NCBI GenBank assembly: GCA_016209015.1
Contig: JACQWY010000059.1
Location: 1-40,010, forward strand
Source: Gammaproteobacteria bacterium
GTDB taxonomy: Bacteria > Pseudomonadota > Gammaproteobacteria > Ga0077536
Length of the DNA: 40,010 nt
Reading direction: 5' to 3'
The first letter of the stretch is position 1, and the number at the start of each line of letters is the position of its first letter. This document shows, piece by piece, positions 1 to 8,960 of the stretch. A program made the position numbers and the translations under genes. The notes under the pieces were generated by a model. The model had not been told where the DNA came from, searched no databases, and saw nothing but the letters and a program-made list of their open reading frames with translations.

Positions 1-34
1 ACCCCGAGGTTCCACCACGGCGCCGCGGTGAGAG

Positions 35-65
35 GACTGGGTCCCGGCCTTCGCCGGGATGACGA
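35..65 (+). repeat. REP-like palindrome, CCCGGC/GCCGGG family
   Basis: A short hairpin with arms CCCGGC and GCCGGG around a CTTC loop, preceded by GACTGGGT and followed by ATGACGA. The same element recurs at 23594-23622 (opposite orientation) and 23729-23757, so it is a dispersed extragenic palindrome and not a terminator specific to one gene. Confidence 0.75.
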
Positions 66-124
66 GGCTGTGGTGCGCTCGCCGCTTTCATCACTCCGGG
101 CGACGGCATGTCTTCATGACCGAT

Positions 125-146
125 GGGCTGACGAAGGAAGCCCGAC
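125..146 (-). repeat. REP-like palindrome, GTCGGGCT family (reverse copy)
   Basis: Read on the minus strand this matches 22 bases of the unit repeated three times at 28670-28798: GTCGGGCT, a TCCTTCGTC loop, then AGCCC. The terminal bases of the right arm have diverged. Confidence 0.75.
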
Positions 147-227
147 ATCGAGCATGTCGATGATGGTCATTCTTTTCGCACCTCGCTTTCGCATCTCGAA
201 TCTTCCGCATCGGAACGGTGGCAGAAC

Positions 228-252
228 GTTGGGCTTCCTTCGTCTGCCCAAG
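228..252 (+). repeat. REP-like palindrome, diverged GTCGGGCT family copy
   Basis: A diverged copy of the element at 28670-28798. The loop TTCCTTCGTC is conserved. The arms read TTGGGCT and TGCCCAA, so the two arms have changed together and pairing is kept. It is about 80 bases from the reverse copy at 125-146. Confidence 0.65.
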
Positions 253-348
253 CTACGGCCCCTGGGATGACTCAGGATGCAGGCGAGGACTTCTCGAACG
301 TCCGATTACGCCTGCGGCTAATCGGATCTACGAACACGAGGGGGAAAA

Positions 349-424
349 GGGGTCAGGTTCGATTTCGCGGCCGGCGAGAGCGACCCATGCCCGCGCGCGT
401 GCCCGCGAATTCGAACCTGACCCC
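349..424. repeat. 76-bp inverted repeat (GGGGTCAGGTTCGA arms)
   Basis: The left arm at 349-370 begins GGGGTCAGGTTCGATTTCGC. The right arm at 403-424 is its reverse complement with one mismatch in 22 positions. The arms enclose a 32-base GC-rich centre. An extra copy of the right-arm motif GAACCTGACCCC follows at 438-449. The size and GGGGTC ends resemble MITE-like or REP-type elements mobilised in trans. No transposase is in the window, so mobility is inferred. Confidence 0.75.
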
Positions 425-460
425 ATTTCCCGCCCCCGAACCTGACCCCAATTCCCGCCC
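412..460 (+). repeat. Two-copy tandem repeat, 25-base period
   Basis: CGAACCTGACCCCA followed by TTTCCCGCCC (412-435) is repeated at 437-460 with one substitution. The first copy includes the right arm of the 349-424 hairpin, so the tandem copy probably arose by local duplication of the element's end. Confidence 0.7.
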
Positions 461-478
461 GGCACCCGGCGCCACCAG

Positions 479-501
479 AAAAACGGCGCCCGGAGGCGCC
501 G
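479..501 (-). terminator. Intrinsic terminator of norCB
   Basis: On the minus strand, CGGCGCC-TCCG-GGCGCCG forms a 7-bp GC-only stem with a 4-base loop, followed directly by TTTTTCT. It lies 33 bases beyond the norB stop codon. This is a good rho-independent terminator, and it indicates that the nor transcript ends after norB. Confidence 0.85.
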
Positions 502-533
502 CAGGGAGGGCAGGACGTCGATTCCCGCGGGGC

Positions 534-1937
<1,404 letters not shown>

Positions 1938-2366
1938 TCAGCCCTGGTCGTTCGGCGGCCAGTTCGAGGTGTTGATTTCCGACACGTATTTGAAGAACGC
2001 GACGAGTTCGTCGAGCTGCTCCTCGCTCAGGTTGAACTGCGGCATCTGCCGGCGGCCGGGAACGTGGGTCGGCTGGGCCTTGATCCAGGCCTTGATGAAA
2101 TCGCCGCCGCGGCGCTTGTAGACATTGCCGAGCTCGGGCGCGAAATAGGCGCCTTCGCCGAGCAGCGTGTGGCAGCCGATGCACTGGTGCGTCTCCCACA
2201 CGCGCTTGCCGGCCGTCACCGCCGGATTGGCGAGCGCCGCGCGGTTGTCGCGCTTCGGGATCGCCCGTTCGCTCTGGAACGTGAGCGCGAGAAACAACAG
2301 CAGGAAGAACACCGTTCCGCCGAAGAACATGTTCCGCGCCGTCGCAGTGGTGAAGGTTCCGGCCAT
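1938..2366 (-). CDS. norC: Nitric oxide reductase, cytochrome c subunit NorC
   Basis: Membrane-anchored monohaem cytochrome c that passes electrons from periplasmic donors to NorB. The 142-residue protein has an N-terminal anchor helix (about residues 13-31, FFGGTVFFLLLFLAL), then a single haem site CIGCH (about residue 63) and a methionine in RQMPQFNLSEEQ that is the likely distal ligand. The length is normal for NorC. I chose the ATG at 2366 because AGGGGGG lies just upstream. The open frame extends 28 codons further upstream to 2450, but that stretch has no protein character and would include the regulatory box. norC and norB form one operon, driven from the DNR/NnrR-like site at 2437-2450. 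Confidence 0.95.
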   Translation of the reverse strand: MAGTFTTATARNMFFGGTVFFLLLFLALTFQSERAIPKRDNRAALANPAVTAGKRVWETHQCIGCHTLLGEGAYFAPELGNVYKRRGGDFIKAWIKAQPTHVPGRRQMPQFNLSEEQLDELVAFFKYVSEINTSNWPPNDQG

Positions 2367-2436
2367 AGCCCCCCCTGGTAATGGGCTGCAGGAGTGCAGC
2401 GAGGGCGAATGTACGGGTCGCGGGATCGCGCGCGCC

Positions 2437-2450
2437 TTGACTCTCATCAA
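2437..2450 (-). promoter_or_regulatory. DNR/NnrR (FNR-family) binding site upstream of norC
   Basis: Read on the minus strand the site is TTGATGAGAGTCAA. It fits the TTGAT-N4-GTCAA form typical of DNR/NnrR nitric-oxide-responsive activators of the CRP/FNR family. It lies 70 bases upstream of the norC ATG, which suits an activator centred near -41 with a 5' leader of about 35 bases. The match is seen directly; the identity of the bound regulator is inferred. Confidence 0.8.
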
Positions 2451-2803
2451 GACGCGCCGGCCGGCGCGTCGGGCGAGAATACGGCCATTTCCCCGAGGAA
2501 GCCGGGGTCTCCGGCAGGCCTCAGTGGGCGCCGAAGCCGCGGCGCGCGGCGAGCGTCGAGGATGAAGCCGAGGATCCGGATGTCGCTGGGCGCCGGTCTG
2601 CCGATGTTCGGAATCCGGCTCACGATGTCCGCGGACAGGACCGAGATCGTGATGGGGAGCGTGCTGCGGCGGCTGTCGAGGATCTGCGCCTCGGAGAGCC
2701 CGGTGCCGGACAACGAGGGCAGCGGCTGTGGCGCAGCGGCCGGCTGGGGCATGATCCGTGCTGCCGACTCGCGAAGTTCCGCGAGCAGGCGAAGGAGTCC
2801 GCG
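2451..2803. other. 353-bp gap between the nor promoter and trmO
   Basis: No recognisable gene. A minus-strand frame (ATG at 2752, stop at 2447) could encode 101 residues starting MPQPAAAPQPLPSLSG with fairly GC-rich third positions. It has no good ribosome site, resembles no family I know, and would run into the DNR/NnrR box. The plus-strand promoter for the TrmO-like gene must also lie here, but no clear -35/-10 pair is seen. Confidence 0.5.
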
Positions 2804-3274
2804 ATGACCGAGACGAACGCCCTCACCGTGCACCCGATCGGGGTGCTGCACACGCCGTTCCGCACCCGCGAGGCGTGTCCGCGCAACGGACGCCAGCTCG
2901 ATCCCGCCCCGCTCTGCCGCGCCGAAGTGTTCGCGGAGTATCGCGCGGGCCTCACCTCGCTCGAGGGCTTCACGCACCTCATCCTGCTCTATTGGATGCA
3001 CGACATCGCCGAACCCGCGCTCGTGTTCACGCCACCGTTCGACGCCACGCCGCGCGGCATCTTCGCGACGCGCGCGCCCTGGCGGCCGAATCCAATCGCG
3101 CTGTCCGTGGTGCGCTTCGAGGGCTTCGACGAGACCGGCGCGCTGCTGGTCCGCAACCTCGACTGCCTGGACGGGACGCCGCTCGTCGACATCAAGCCCT
3201 ATCTGCCGAGTGTGGATGCCGAGCCCGGGGCGGCCATGGGCTGGCTCACGCCCTACGCGACGCGCCAGGTCTGA
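2804..3274 (+). CDS. TrmO/TsaA-family protein (tRNA m6t6A37 methyltransferase-like)
   Basis: This belongs to the TrmO (YaeB, VirR/TsaA-like, UPF0066) family. Members use S-adenosylmethionine to methylate N6 of threonylcarbamoyl-adenosine at position 37 of some tRNAs. Family signatures are the opening VHPIGVLHTPF, the segment LEGFTHLILLYWMHD, and the core RGIFATRAPWRPNPIALSVV followed by DCLDGTPLVDIKPYLP. It has 156 residues, so only the N-terminal catalytic beta-barrel is present. The C-terminal domain of the roughly 235-residue E. coli TrmO is missing. AAGGAG lies six bases before the ATG. Short versions are common and may act on other substrates, so I do not assign the exact tRNA reaction. 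It is convergent with the small gene at 3305-3622. Confidence 0.88.
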   Translation: MTETNALTVHPIGVLHTPFRTREACPRNGRQLDPAPLCRAEVFAEYRAGLTSLEGFTHLILLYWMHDIAEPALVFTPPFDATPRGIFATRAPWRPNPIALSVVRFEGFDETGALLVRNLDCLDGTPLVDIKPYLPSVDAEPGAAMGWLTPYATRQV

Positions 3275-3304
3275 GCCGCCGGGCGTGGAAGCGGAGAATG
3301 GCTT

Positions 3305-3622
3305 TCAGTCTGCCCCGAAATGCATCTGGCAGGCGCTGCAGGACATCGCGCCGAGCGTGCCGTTATTACGGTTCGTGCAGGTGAATTGCGAGGTCAGGGG
3401 CACGATCCGGCACAGTGTCGTGCCGGCCTGATGCGCGCTCAGCGCGCTGGCGGCGGCGCCCATGTTGCCGCTCAGGGAGATCATGCAGAACGCGTCCCCG
3501 GGGTACTCCGCGTGGCAGAAGAGCTTGAGACCCGTGACCTTGCCGTAAAGGCCGCAGGCCTCGGCATAGTAGGCCATCAGCGCTTCGGGGCTCGCGTGGA
3601 CCCGTGTTTCCTGCTCCGTCAT
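3305..3622 (-). CDS. Small cysteine-rich protein, function unknown
   Basis: I do not recognise this 105-residue protein. It has seven cysteines (in ACGLYG, LFCHAEY, AFCMISL, TTLCRIV, FTCTNRN and the closing SCSACQMHFG), no signal peptide and no membrane helix. The first residues (MTEQETRVHASPEALMAYYA) look like a soluble helical start. The end MSCSACQMHF is a CxxC pair and could bind metal or be redox active, but that is inference. The frame opens 22 codons earlier at 3688; I prefer the internal ATG at 3622 because the upstream part looks non-coding. It sits between the TrmO-like gene and the two-component pair, with no operon link to either. Confidence 0.6.
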   Translation of the reverse strand: MTEQETRVHASPEALMAYYAEACGLYGKVTGLKLFCHAEYPGDAFCMISLSGNMGAAASALSAHQAGTTLCRIVPLTSQFTCTNRNNGTLGAMSCSACQMHFGAD

Positions 3623-3818
3623 CGTCGTGTGCACCTGCCCTTGGAACGGTGGACATTTCGTCAGAGATGGTGCCGCAAGGTACTTCATCGCGCGCCGGAG
3701 GGCATACCCTTAAATCGGTAACGGGATTTACTTGACGGTACCAGGTTCGGACGCCGACAGACGCCGTCCCGGACTTTCGAGCCCGCAGTGGGAGCGGCTC
3801 GGAAGCCGCGGAGGCGCC

Positions 3819-4463
3819 TCAGGGGGCGACCAGTCCCTCGCGGATCGCGTAGCGCGTGAGGTCGGCCGTGGTGCGCAGGCCGAGCTTGTCCTTGATGTTG
3901 CGGCGATGGACCTCGACGGTCGCGACCGAGATCCCGAGCTCGCCCGCGATCGCCGCCGCGCGCCGACCGTCGGCGAGCAGGCGGAGCACGTCCTGCTCGC
4001 GTCGCGAGAGGACGGTCACCGGCGGCGCGATCTTGTTCTCGTTCGCACCGACCCGGCGCAGCATGAGACCCGTGACCTCGGCGCTCAGGAAACTCTTGCC
4101 CTTCGCGACCGCGCGGATGCCGTTCAGCAGATCGCTCATGCCCGCGGACTTCACGACATACGCTTTCGCGCCCGCCTTCAGCATCTCCTCGACGAACATG
4201 CGCTCGGCATAGCCCGAGAGCGCGACGATGCCGATCTGCGGATACTCGCGCGTCACGCGCTTCGCGAGCTCGATGCCGTTCATGTCCGGCAGCCCGATGT
4301 CGAGCACGAAGACGTCGGGCGCCTCGCCTTGCAGCGCCTCGAGCGCTTCCGCGCCCGTGTTCGCCTCGCCGATGATCGCGACGTCCGGCTCGGCGGCGAG
4401 CTGGCTGCACAGCGCTTCGCGGAACATGCGGTGATCGTCGGCGAGAAGGATGCGGATCGTCAT
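3819..4463 (-). CDS. NarL/FixJ-family response regulator
   Basis: DNA-binding response regulator of 214 residues. The receiver domain (about 1-120) has the acidic pair D9-D10, the phospho-acceptor D55 in VFVLDIGLPDMNG and the lysine in AYVVKSAG. A LuxR-type helix-turn-helix follows (about 145-208, LSRREQDVLRLLADGRRAAA through VATVEVHRRNIKDKL). Its start overlaps the stop of the upstream kinase gene by four bases (ATGA), with GGGAGGA upstream, so the two are translationally coupled and are almost certainly cognate partners. Targets are unknown. Being next to norCB makes a role in respiratory control possible, but nothing in the sequence proves it. Confidence 0.94.
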   Translation of the reverse strand: MTIRILLADDHRMFREALCSQLAAEPDVAIIGEANTGAEALEALQGEAPDVFVLDIGLPDMNGIELAKRVTREYPQIGIVALSGYAERMFVEEMLKAGAKAYVVKSAGMSDLLNGIRAVAKGKSFLSAEVTGLMLRRVGANENKIAPPVTVLSRREQDVLRLLADGRRAAAIAGELGISVATVEVHRRNIKDKLGLRTTADLTRYAIREGLVAP

Positions 4464-7048
4464 GCGACGTCCTCCCTGGGAAAGTCGTGAACCATGGCGA
4501 GCGGCAGGCGCAGCACGACGCGCGTGCCCTCGCCCGGCGCGGACTCGACGCGCATGCTGCCGTTGAGATAACCGATGCGCTCGCGGACGCTGGCAAGGCC
4601 GAAGCCGCGTTCGCCGCCGGCCGCTGCCTCGGGATCGTCGATGCCGGCCCCTTCGTCGGTCACGCGCAGTTCGAGCTCGCCGTCGTCGTAGCGCGTCTCG
4701 ACGACGGCATACGGCGATTTCGCGTGCTTGAAGACGTTGATGAGCAGCTCGCGCGCGGCGCGGAACACGATGATCGCCTGCGCCGGCGTCACCGGCTTCG
4801 GCAGACCGTCGTCCTCCACCTCGACGACGAGACCGTAGGCGCGCTCCATCTCCTCGGCGAGCCAGCCGAGCGCCGGGATGAGCCCGAGATTTTCGAGTAC
4901 CGGCGGACAGAGCTGCGCGGTCAGCGAACGGACGCGGGCGCTCGCGTCGCCGACGAGATCGTCGACCTCGCGGGCGAGCAGCCGCGTGCGGTTGTCGACG
5001 ACCATGCGTGCGAGCGTGTCGAGCTTGATCTTCGCGACGTGCAGGAGCTGGCCGAGATCGTCGTGCAGATCGCGGGCGATCGCCTGGCGCTCGCGCTCCT
5101 CGGCGAGCGCCGTGTCGACCGTCAGCTCGCGCAGCTCGCGCGTGCGTTCGAGCACGCGCGCCTCGAGCTCGACGTTCGAGCTCAGCAGCGCCTCCTCCAT
5201 GTGCTTGCGCTCGGTCACGTCGGCCGAGGCGCACATGAGGCCCGTGAGATTGCCGGCGGCGTCGCGCGTCGGCTCGGCGAGCAGATCGAAACACTCCATC
5301 CGGCCGCAGCGCCACACCCGGAACTCGTGCCGCCCCGGCTGACCGCTCGCGAGCACGCCGCGCTTGAACGCGGTCAGCTCCGCGGCGGATTCCGGCGCGA
5401 AGAGATCCTCGTCCCGGCGGCCGAGCACGGTCTCCGCGGTGAGGTCGAACGCGGGATTCGCGATCCAGCTATAGCGCAGATCGACCCCCTGGTGGAACAC
5501 CACGAGACGCGTGACCTTGAGCGCGAGCGCGAGCTGCGCCGTGGTCGCGCGCACCGCCTCGTCGGCACGCCGCCGCTCGGTGTTGTCGACGACGACCGTG
5601 CGCGAATAGAGGAACGTGCCGTCCGGCGCGCACACGGCATTCGTGCCGACGATGACCGGCAGCACGCTGCCGTCCTTGCGCAGGAAATCGAGCTCCTCGT
5701 CGCGCATCTCGCCCAGGCGCTGCAGGCGCGCGAAGCGCTCCTCGAACGCCGCGAGCGAATCCGGCGCGAGGATGTCGCGGATGTTCCTGCGGCCGACGAT
5801 CTCCTCGCGCGTATAGCCGAGCATCGCGAGCTCGGTGTCATTGATCGAGACGATCGTGCCGGCGGGGTCGAGCGAGTGGTAACCGCAGGGCGCGCGGTGA
5901 TAGAGATCGGCGATCTCCGCGTTCTGGCGCTCGATCTGCGCGGTACGCTCCGCGGCGAGCTCCTCGAGGTGCTCGCGATAACGCTGCAATGCGGCCATGA
6001 GCTCGACCTGTTCGGAGATGATTTCCGAGAACAGCAGCACGCCGCCGATGCGCCCGTCCGCCTCGTGCCACGGCCGGAGCTCCCAGCGCACCCAGTCCGA
6101 GCTGCCGTCAGCGCGCTGGAAGTGATCGCGCTCGCCGCGCTCCACCGCACCGTCGAGCGCGCGGCGATGCGCCTCGCGCCAGTGCGCCGGCATTTCGGGG
6201 AAGATCTCATAGTGGTTGCGGCCGACGACGTCGACCCCGCTCAGGCGGTAGTTCGCGAGCCAGCGGCTGCTCGCCGCGAGGTAGTTCATGTGCCGGTCGA
6301 ACATCGCGATCGCGGCCGGCGCGTGCTGGATGAAGATCCGGAGCTGTTCCTCGCGCACGCGCAGGCGCCGCTCGCCGTCGAGGCGGTGCTCGTGCATGCG
6401 CGCGACGATGAGCAGCGGCAGCAGCACGTTCAGCCAGCACTGCATGCCGAAGATGAGGACTTCCGTCGCGCCGTGCAGCGGTCCGCCGACGTCGAGGAAG
6501 CGCCCGTCCGGATGCCATTTCAGGGCGGCGAGCGCACGCACGGCATAGATCGCACCCCAGGCCGCCGCGAGGCCGGCCGCCACCCGGCGCAGCTCGTCGC
6601 GGATCCGCCACGGACCGCGCCACAGCGTCCAGGCGTTCGCCCAGGCCATGGCCGCGCTCGCGACGGACACGACGATGATCTGCGCCGGCAGGTTCGGCGC
6701 GAGGACGGCCGTCTGCACGAGCGCGAGCGCGGTCACCGCCAGTAACGCGGCTTCGGCACCGGGCACGGTCGGCAAGCCGACGAAGCGTCGCACACCCTGA
6801 AAGTACCGCCCGTAGCCCGAGAGCACGACGAAGTTCGCGGCCGCCATCCACCATCCCGAGCTCTCGGGATCGCGCAGCGGCATGAGCCCGTAGCCTATCG
6901 CGAGCAGCACCGACCCGGCGATCCACTCGTCGAGCACCGGCTCCCGCTTCACCACGCGCCGCACGAGCACCAGACCGATCGCGAGCAGCAGGCTGCCGAG
7001 GCTGATCACGTACAGGAGCGTGCGGATGTGGAGATCGGTGGAATGCAT
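4460..7048 (-). CDS. Membrane-bound multi-PAS sensor histidine kinase (NarX/DegS-type)
   Basis: Sensor kinase of 862 residues. In order: a membrane region of several helices (about 8-225), three PAS domains (roughly 240-360, 390-510 and 520-640), a HisKA_3 dimerisation domain with the phospho-accepting histidine in ERQAIARDLHDDLGQLLH, and a HATPase domain with ELLINVFKHAKSP (N box) and GAGIDD plus GFGLASVRERIGYL (G boxes). Short coiled segments link the PAS domains. The first PAS is followed by a clear PAC block. The ligand is unknown; no haem-binding or cysteine motif that would mark an NO or O2 sensor was seen in the PAS repeats. I chose the ATG at 7048 (MHSTDLHIRT), directly before the first helix. 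The frame extends to 7222, but that part is arginine-rich and non-coding in character. Confidence 0.93.
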   Translation of the reverse strand: MHSTDLHIRTLLYVISLGSLLLAIGLVLVRRVVKREPVLDEWIAGSVLLAIGYGLMPLRDPESSGWWMAAANFVVLSGYGRYFQGVRRFVGLPTVPGAEAALLAVTALALVQTAVLAPNLPAQIIVVSVASAAMAWANAWTLWRGPWRIRDELRRVAAGLAAAWGAIYAVRALAALKWHPDGRFLDVGGPLHGATEVLIFGMQCWLNVLLPLLIVARMHEHRLDGERRLRVREEQLRIFIQHAPAAIAMFDRHMNYLAASSRWLANYRLSGVDVVGRNHYEIFPEMPAHWREAHRRALDGAVERGERDHFQRADGSSDWVRWELRPWHEADGRIGGVLLFSEIISEQVELMAALQRYREHLEELAAERTAQIERQNAEIADLYHRAPCGYHSLDPAGTIVSINDTELAMLGYTREEIVGRRNIRDILAPDSLAAFEERFARLQRLGEMRDEELDFLRKDGSVLPVIVGTNAVCAPDGTFLYSRTVVVDNTERRRADEAVRATTAQLALALKVTRLVVFHQGVDLRYSWIANPAFDLTAETVLGRRDEDLFAPESAAELTAFKRGVLASGQPGRHEFRVWRCGRMECFDLLAEPTRDAAGNLTGLMCASADVTERKHMEEALLSSNVELEARVLERTRELRELTVDTALAEERERQAIARDLHDDLGQLLHVAKIKLDTLARMVVDNRTRLLAREVDDLVGDASARVRSLTAQLCPPVLENLGLIPALGWLAEEMERAYGLVVEVEDDGLPKPVTPAQAIIVFRAARELLINVFKHAKSPYAVVETRYDDGELELRVTDEGAGIDDPEAAAGGERGFGLASVRERIGYLNGSMRVESAPGEGTRVVLRLPLAMVHDFPREDVA

Positions 7049-7347
7049 CGTGACGGCGCCGATGCGCGGCTGAAGGGGGATGCATGCACCATAACTGAAG
7101 CGCCGTCGGGCGTCACCCGGCATCCGGAACGGTCTACCCGGCTCCGGGTGGCGAGGCCGCCTCCTCGTCGGCATGGTGCCCGGCGGCCGGTTCACCGAGA
7201 CCTGCAGCCGGCGTCCGCTCACGCCTGTTATAGTGTCCCCGCGCCACCGGTCTCACCGGGGCGCCGAACCGTCCCTCACAGCGTTGCCCCCGCCGCGTGG
7301 CGCCGCCGCCCGTCGGGAGCCCATGGCACACCGGCTAGGAGGCGAAC

Positions 7348-7953
7348 ATGACCGATGACGCCCGTATCTGCGGCCTCGATATCCCCGACCGCGACAACCT
7401 CGACCCCGAAATGCAGGCCTTCGTGAAAGGCGTGACGAAGAAGTACGGCTTCGTGCCGAACTTCGTGAAGGCCTATGCGACGGACAATCAGCGTCTGCGT
7501 GCCTTCCTCGGCGCGTATCTCGAGCTGCAGCGTCCCGACTCCGGGCTCACGCACTACGAGCACGAGCTGATTGCGCTCGTCAGCGCCGCGACGAACGGCT
7601 GTCTCTACTGCACGGCGCACCACGGCGCGCTGCTGCGGGGCGAGACGGGCGACGCGCTGTTCACGGAAATCATCTCGCGGAACTACCGCCACGCCGAGCT
7701 CTCGCCGCGGCATCGCGCGATGCTCGACTTCGCGGTGAAGGTCAACGCCGACGCCGAGCACATCACGGACGAGGATCGCGACGCGCTGCGCGAGGCCGGC
7801 TTCACGGACGAGACGATCTGGAACATCGCGGCGACGGCCTCGTTCTACGCCGGCGCGAACCGCATGGCGCAGGCCGTCGGACTCAAGCCCGCGCGGGCGT
7901 ATCTGGAGATGAACCGCGAGCCGCGCCCCGCGCGGCGCGCCAAAGCAGGTTGA
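7348..7953 (+). CDS. AhpD-like peroxidase-related protein (CMD family)
   Basis: Carboxymuconolactone-decarboxylase-fold protein of 201 residues, in the group usually annotated 'peroxidase-related enzyme'. The AhpD-type redox motif is CLYCTAHH (CxxCxxxH). It lies in the helix pair beginning HYEHELIALVSAATNG, followed by LSPRHRAMLDFAVKVNADAEHI and the second half FTDETIWNIAATASFYAGANRMAQAVGL. In AhpD these cysteines carry thiol-dependent peroxidase activity; activity here is inferred. AGGAGG precedes the ATG. It is the first gene of a four-gene plus-strand unit, with 20 bases to gnd. Grouping with NADPH-producing pentose phosphate enzymes suits an antioxidant role. Confidence 0.88.
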   Translation: MTDDARICGLDIPDRDNLDPEMQAFVKGVTKKYGFVPNFVKAYATDNQRLRAFLGAYLELQRPDSGLTHYEHELIALVSAATNGCLYCTAHHGALLRGETGDALFTEIISRNYRHAELSPRHRAMLDFAVKVNADAEHITDEDRDALREAGFTDETIWNIAATASFYAGANRMAQAVGLKPARAYLEMNREPRPARRAKAG

Positions 7954-7973
7954 ACGTCGACGGAGGACGCACG

Positions 7974-8960
7974 ATGCAGATCGGCATGGTGGGGCTCGGG
8001 CGCATGGGCGCGAACATGGCGCGACGGCTCCTCGCGCGCGGCCATGCCTGTACGGTGTGGGATGCGAACCCCGCGGCGGTCGAGGCGCTCGTCGCGGAGG
8101 GCGCGACGGGCGCGGCCTCGCTCGCGGACCTCGTCGGGAAGCTCGCGCCGCCGCGCGCCGTGTGGATCATGCTGCCGGTGCCGGCGGTGGAATCGATCGT
8201 CGAGGCGCTCGCCGCGCTGCTCGCGCCGGGTGACTGCGCCATCGACGGCGGCAATTCGCCGTTCGAAGCGGCGATCCGCCGCGCCGCGCTGCTCGCGCCG
8301 CGCGGCATCGACTTCCTCGATGCCGGGACGAGCGGCGGGGTGTGGGGTCGCGAGCGCGGCTACTGCCTGATGATCGGCGGCGCGCGTGCGGCCTTCGATC
8401 GTCTCGAACCGATCTTCGCGAGCCTCGCCCCGGGTCGCGGCGAAGTCGCGCCGATCGGCACGGGCACGGCGACGGAAGGCTATCTGCATTGCGGCCCGCC
8501 CGGCGCCGGCCATTTCGCGAAAATGATCCACAACGGCATCGAATACGGTCTCATGGCCGCGTATGCCGAAGGTTTCAACGTGCTCGCGCACGCCGGCCGC
8601 GGCCGCGATGCGGCGAGCGGCACGGAGCACGCCGAGCGCTACGCCTACGATTTCGATCTCGGTGCGATCGCCGAGCTGTGGCGGCGCGGCAGCGTGGTCT
8701 CGTCCTGGCTGCTCGATCTGACGGCCGCCGCGCTCGCGAAGGATCCCGCGCTCGAGCACTTCACCGGCCACGTCGCCGATTCCGGTGAAGGCCGCTGGAC
8801 GCTGAAGGCCGCGATCGATACCGCCGTGCCCGCGCCCGTGCTCTCCGCCGCGCTCTACGCGCGCTTCGGCTCGCGCGGCGAAGGCGCGTTCGCGGATCGC
8901 CTGCTCTCGGCGCTGCGTTTCGAATTCGGCGGCCATCGCGAACCGGGAAGCGGCACGTGA
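7974..8960 (+). CDS. gnd: 6-phosphogluconate dehydrogenase, short decarboxylating type
   Basis: Oxidatively decarboxylates 6-phosphogluconate to ribulose 5-phosphate. The 328-residue protein begins with the Rossmann motif [16 protein letters not shown]. It then shows the substrate-binding DGGNSPFEA, the block [12 protein letters not shown] and the catalytic segment [12 protein letters not shown] (Lys and His-Asn). At about 330 residues it is the short GndA/YqeC type rather than the roughly 470-residue type. Short members are often NAD-preferring, so the cofactor cannot be assumed to be NADP. The frame extends back to 7950, but the ATG at 7974 has GGAGGA ten bases upstream. The stop codon overlaps the GTG start of zwf by four bases. 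Confidence 0.93.
   Translation: MQIGMVGLGRMGANMARRLLARGHACTVWDANPAAVEALVAEGATGAASLADLVGKLAPPRAVWIMLPVPAVESIVEALAALLAPGDCAIDGGNSPFEAAIRRAALLAPRGIDFLDAGTSGGVWGRERGYCLMIGGARAAFDRLEPIFASLAPGRGEVAPIGTGTATEGYLHCGPPGAGHFAKMIHNGIEYGLMAAYAEGFNVLAHAGRGRDAASGTEHAERYAYDFDLGAIAELWRRGSVVSSWLLDLTAAALAKDPALEHFTGHVADSGEGRWTLKAAIDTAVPAPVLSAALYARFGSRGEGAFADRLLSALRFEFGGHREPGSGT

Larger units (their letters stand above)
1..478. other. Gene-free region with several palindromic repeats
   Basis: No convincing gene is seen here. Open frames exist on both strands, but their translations are low-complexity Arg/Ala/Pro strings typical of GC-rich shadow frames. The stretch holds one GGGTCCCGGCC-type REP (35-65), two copies of the GTCGGGCT-type REP in opposite orientation (125-146 and 228-252), a 76-bp hairpin (349-424) and a short tandem repeat (412-460). 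It lies downstream of norB, where norQ and norD would be expected in many denitrifiers; neither is present. Confidence 0.7.

Noticed and set aside
2447-2752. Possible minus-strand 101-residue gene (MPQPAAAPQPLPSLSG...) between norC and the TrmO-like gene
   Set aside because: Third positions are GC-rich, but there is no ribosome site and no recognisable family, and it runs into the DNR/NnrR box. It may be only a shadow or remnant.
7049-7347. Sigma-70 promoter for the pentose phosphate operon around TTATAGTG (7228-7235)
   Set aside because: A plausible -10 is visible, but no -35 at proper spacing is convincing, so it was not listed as a feature.
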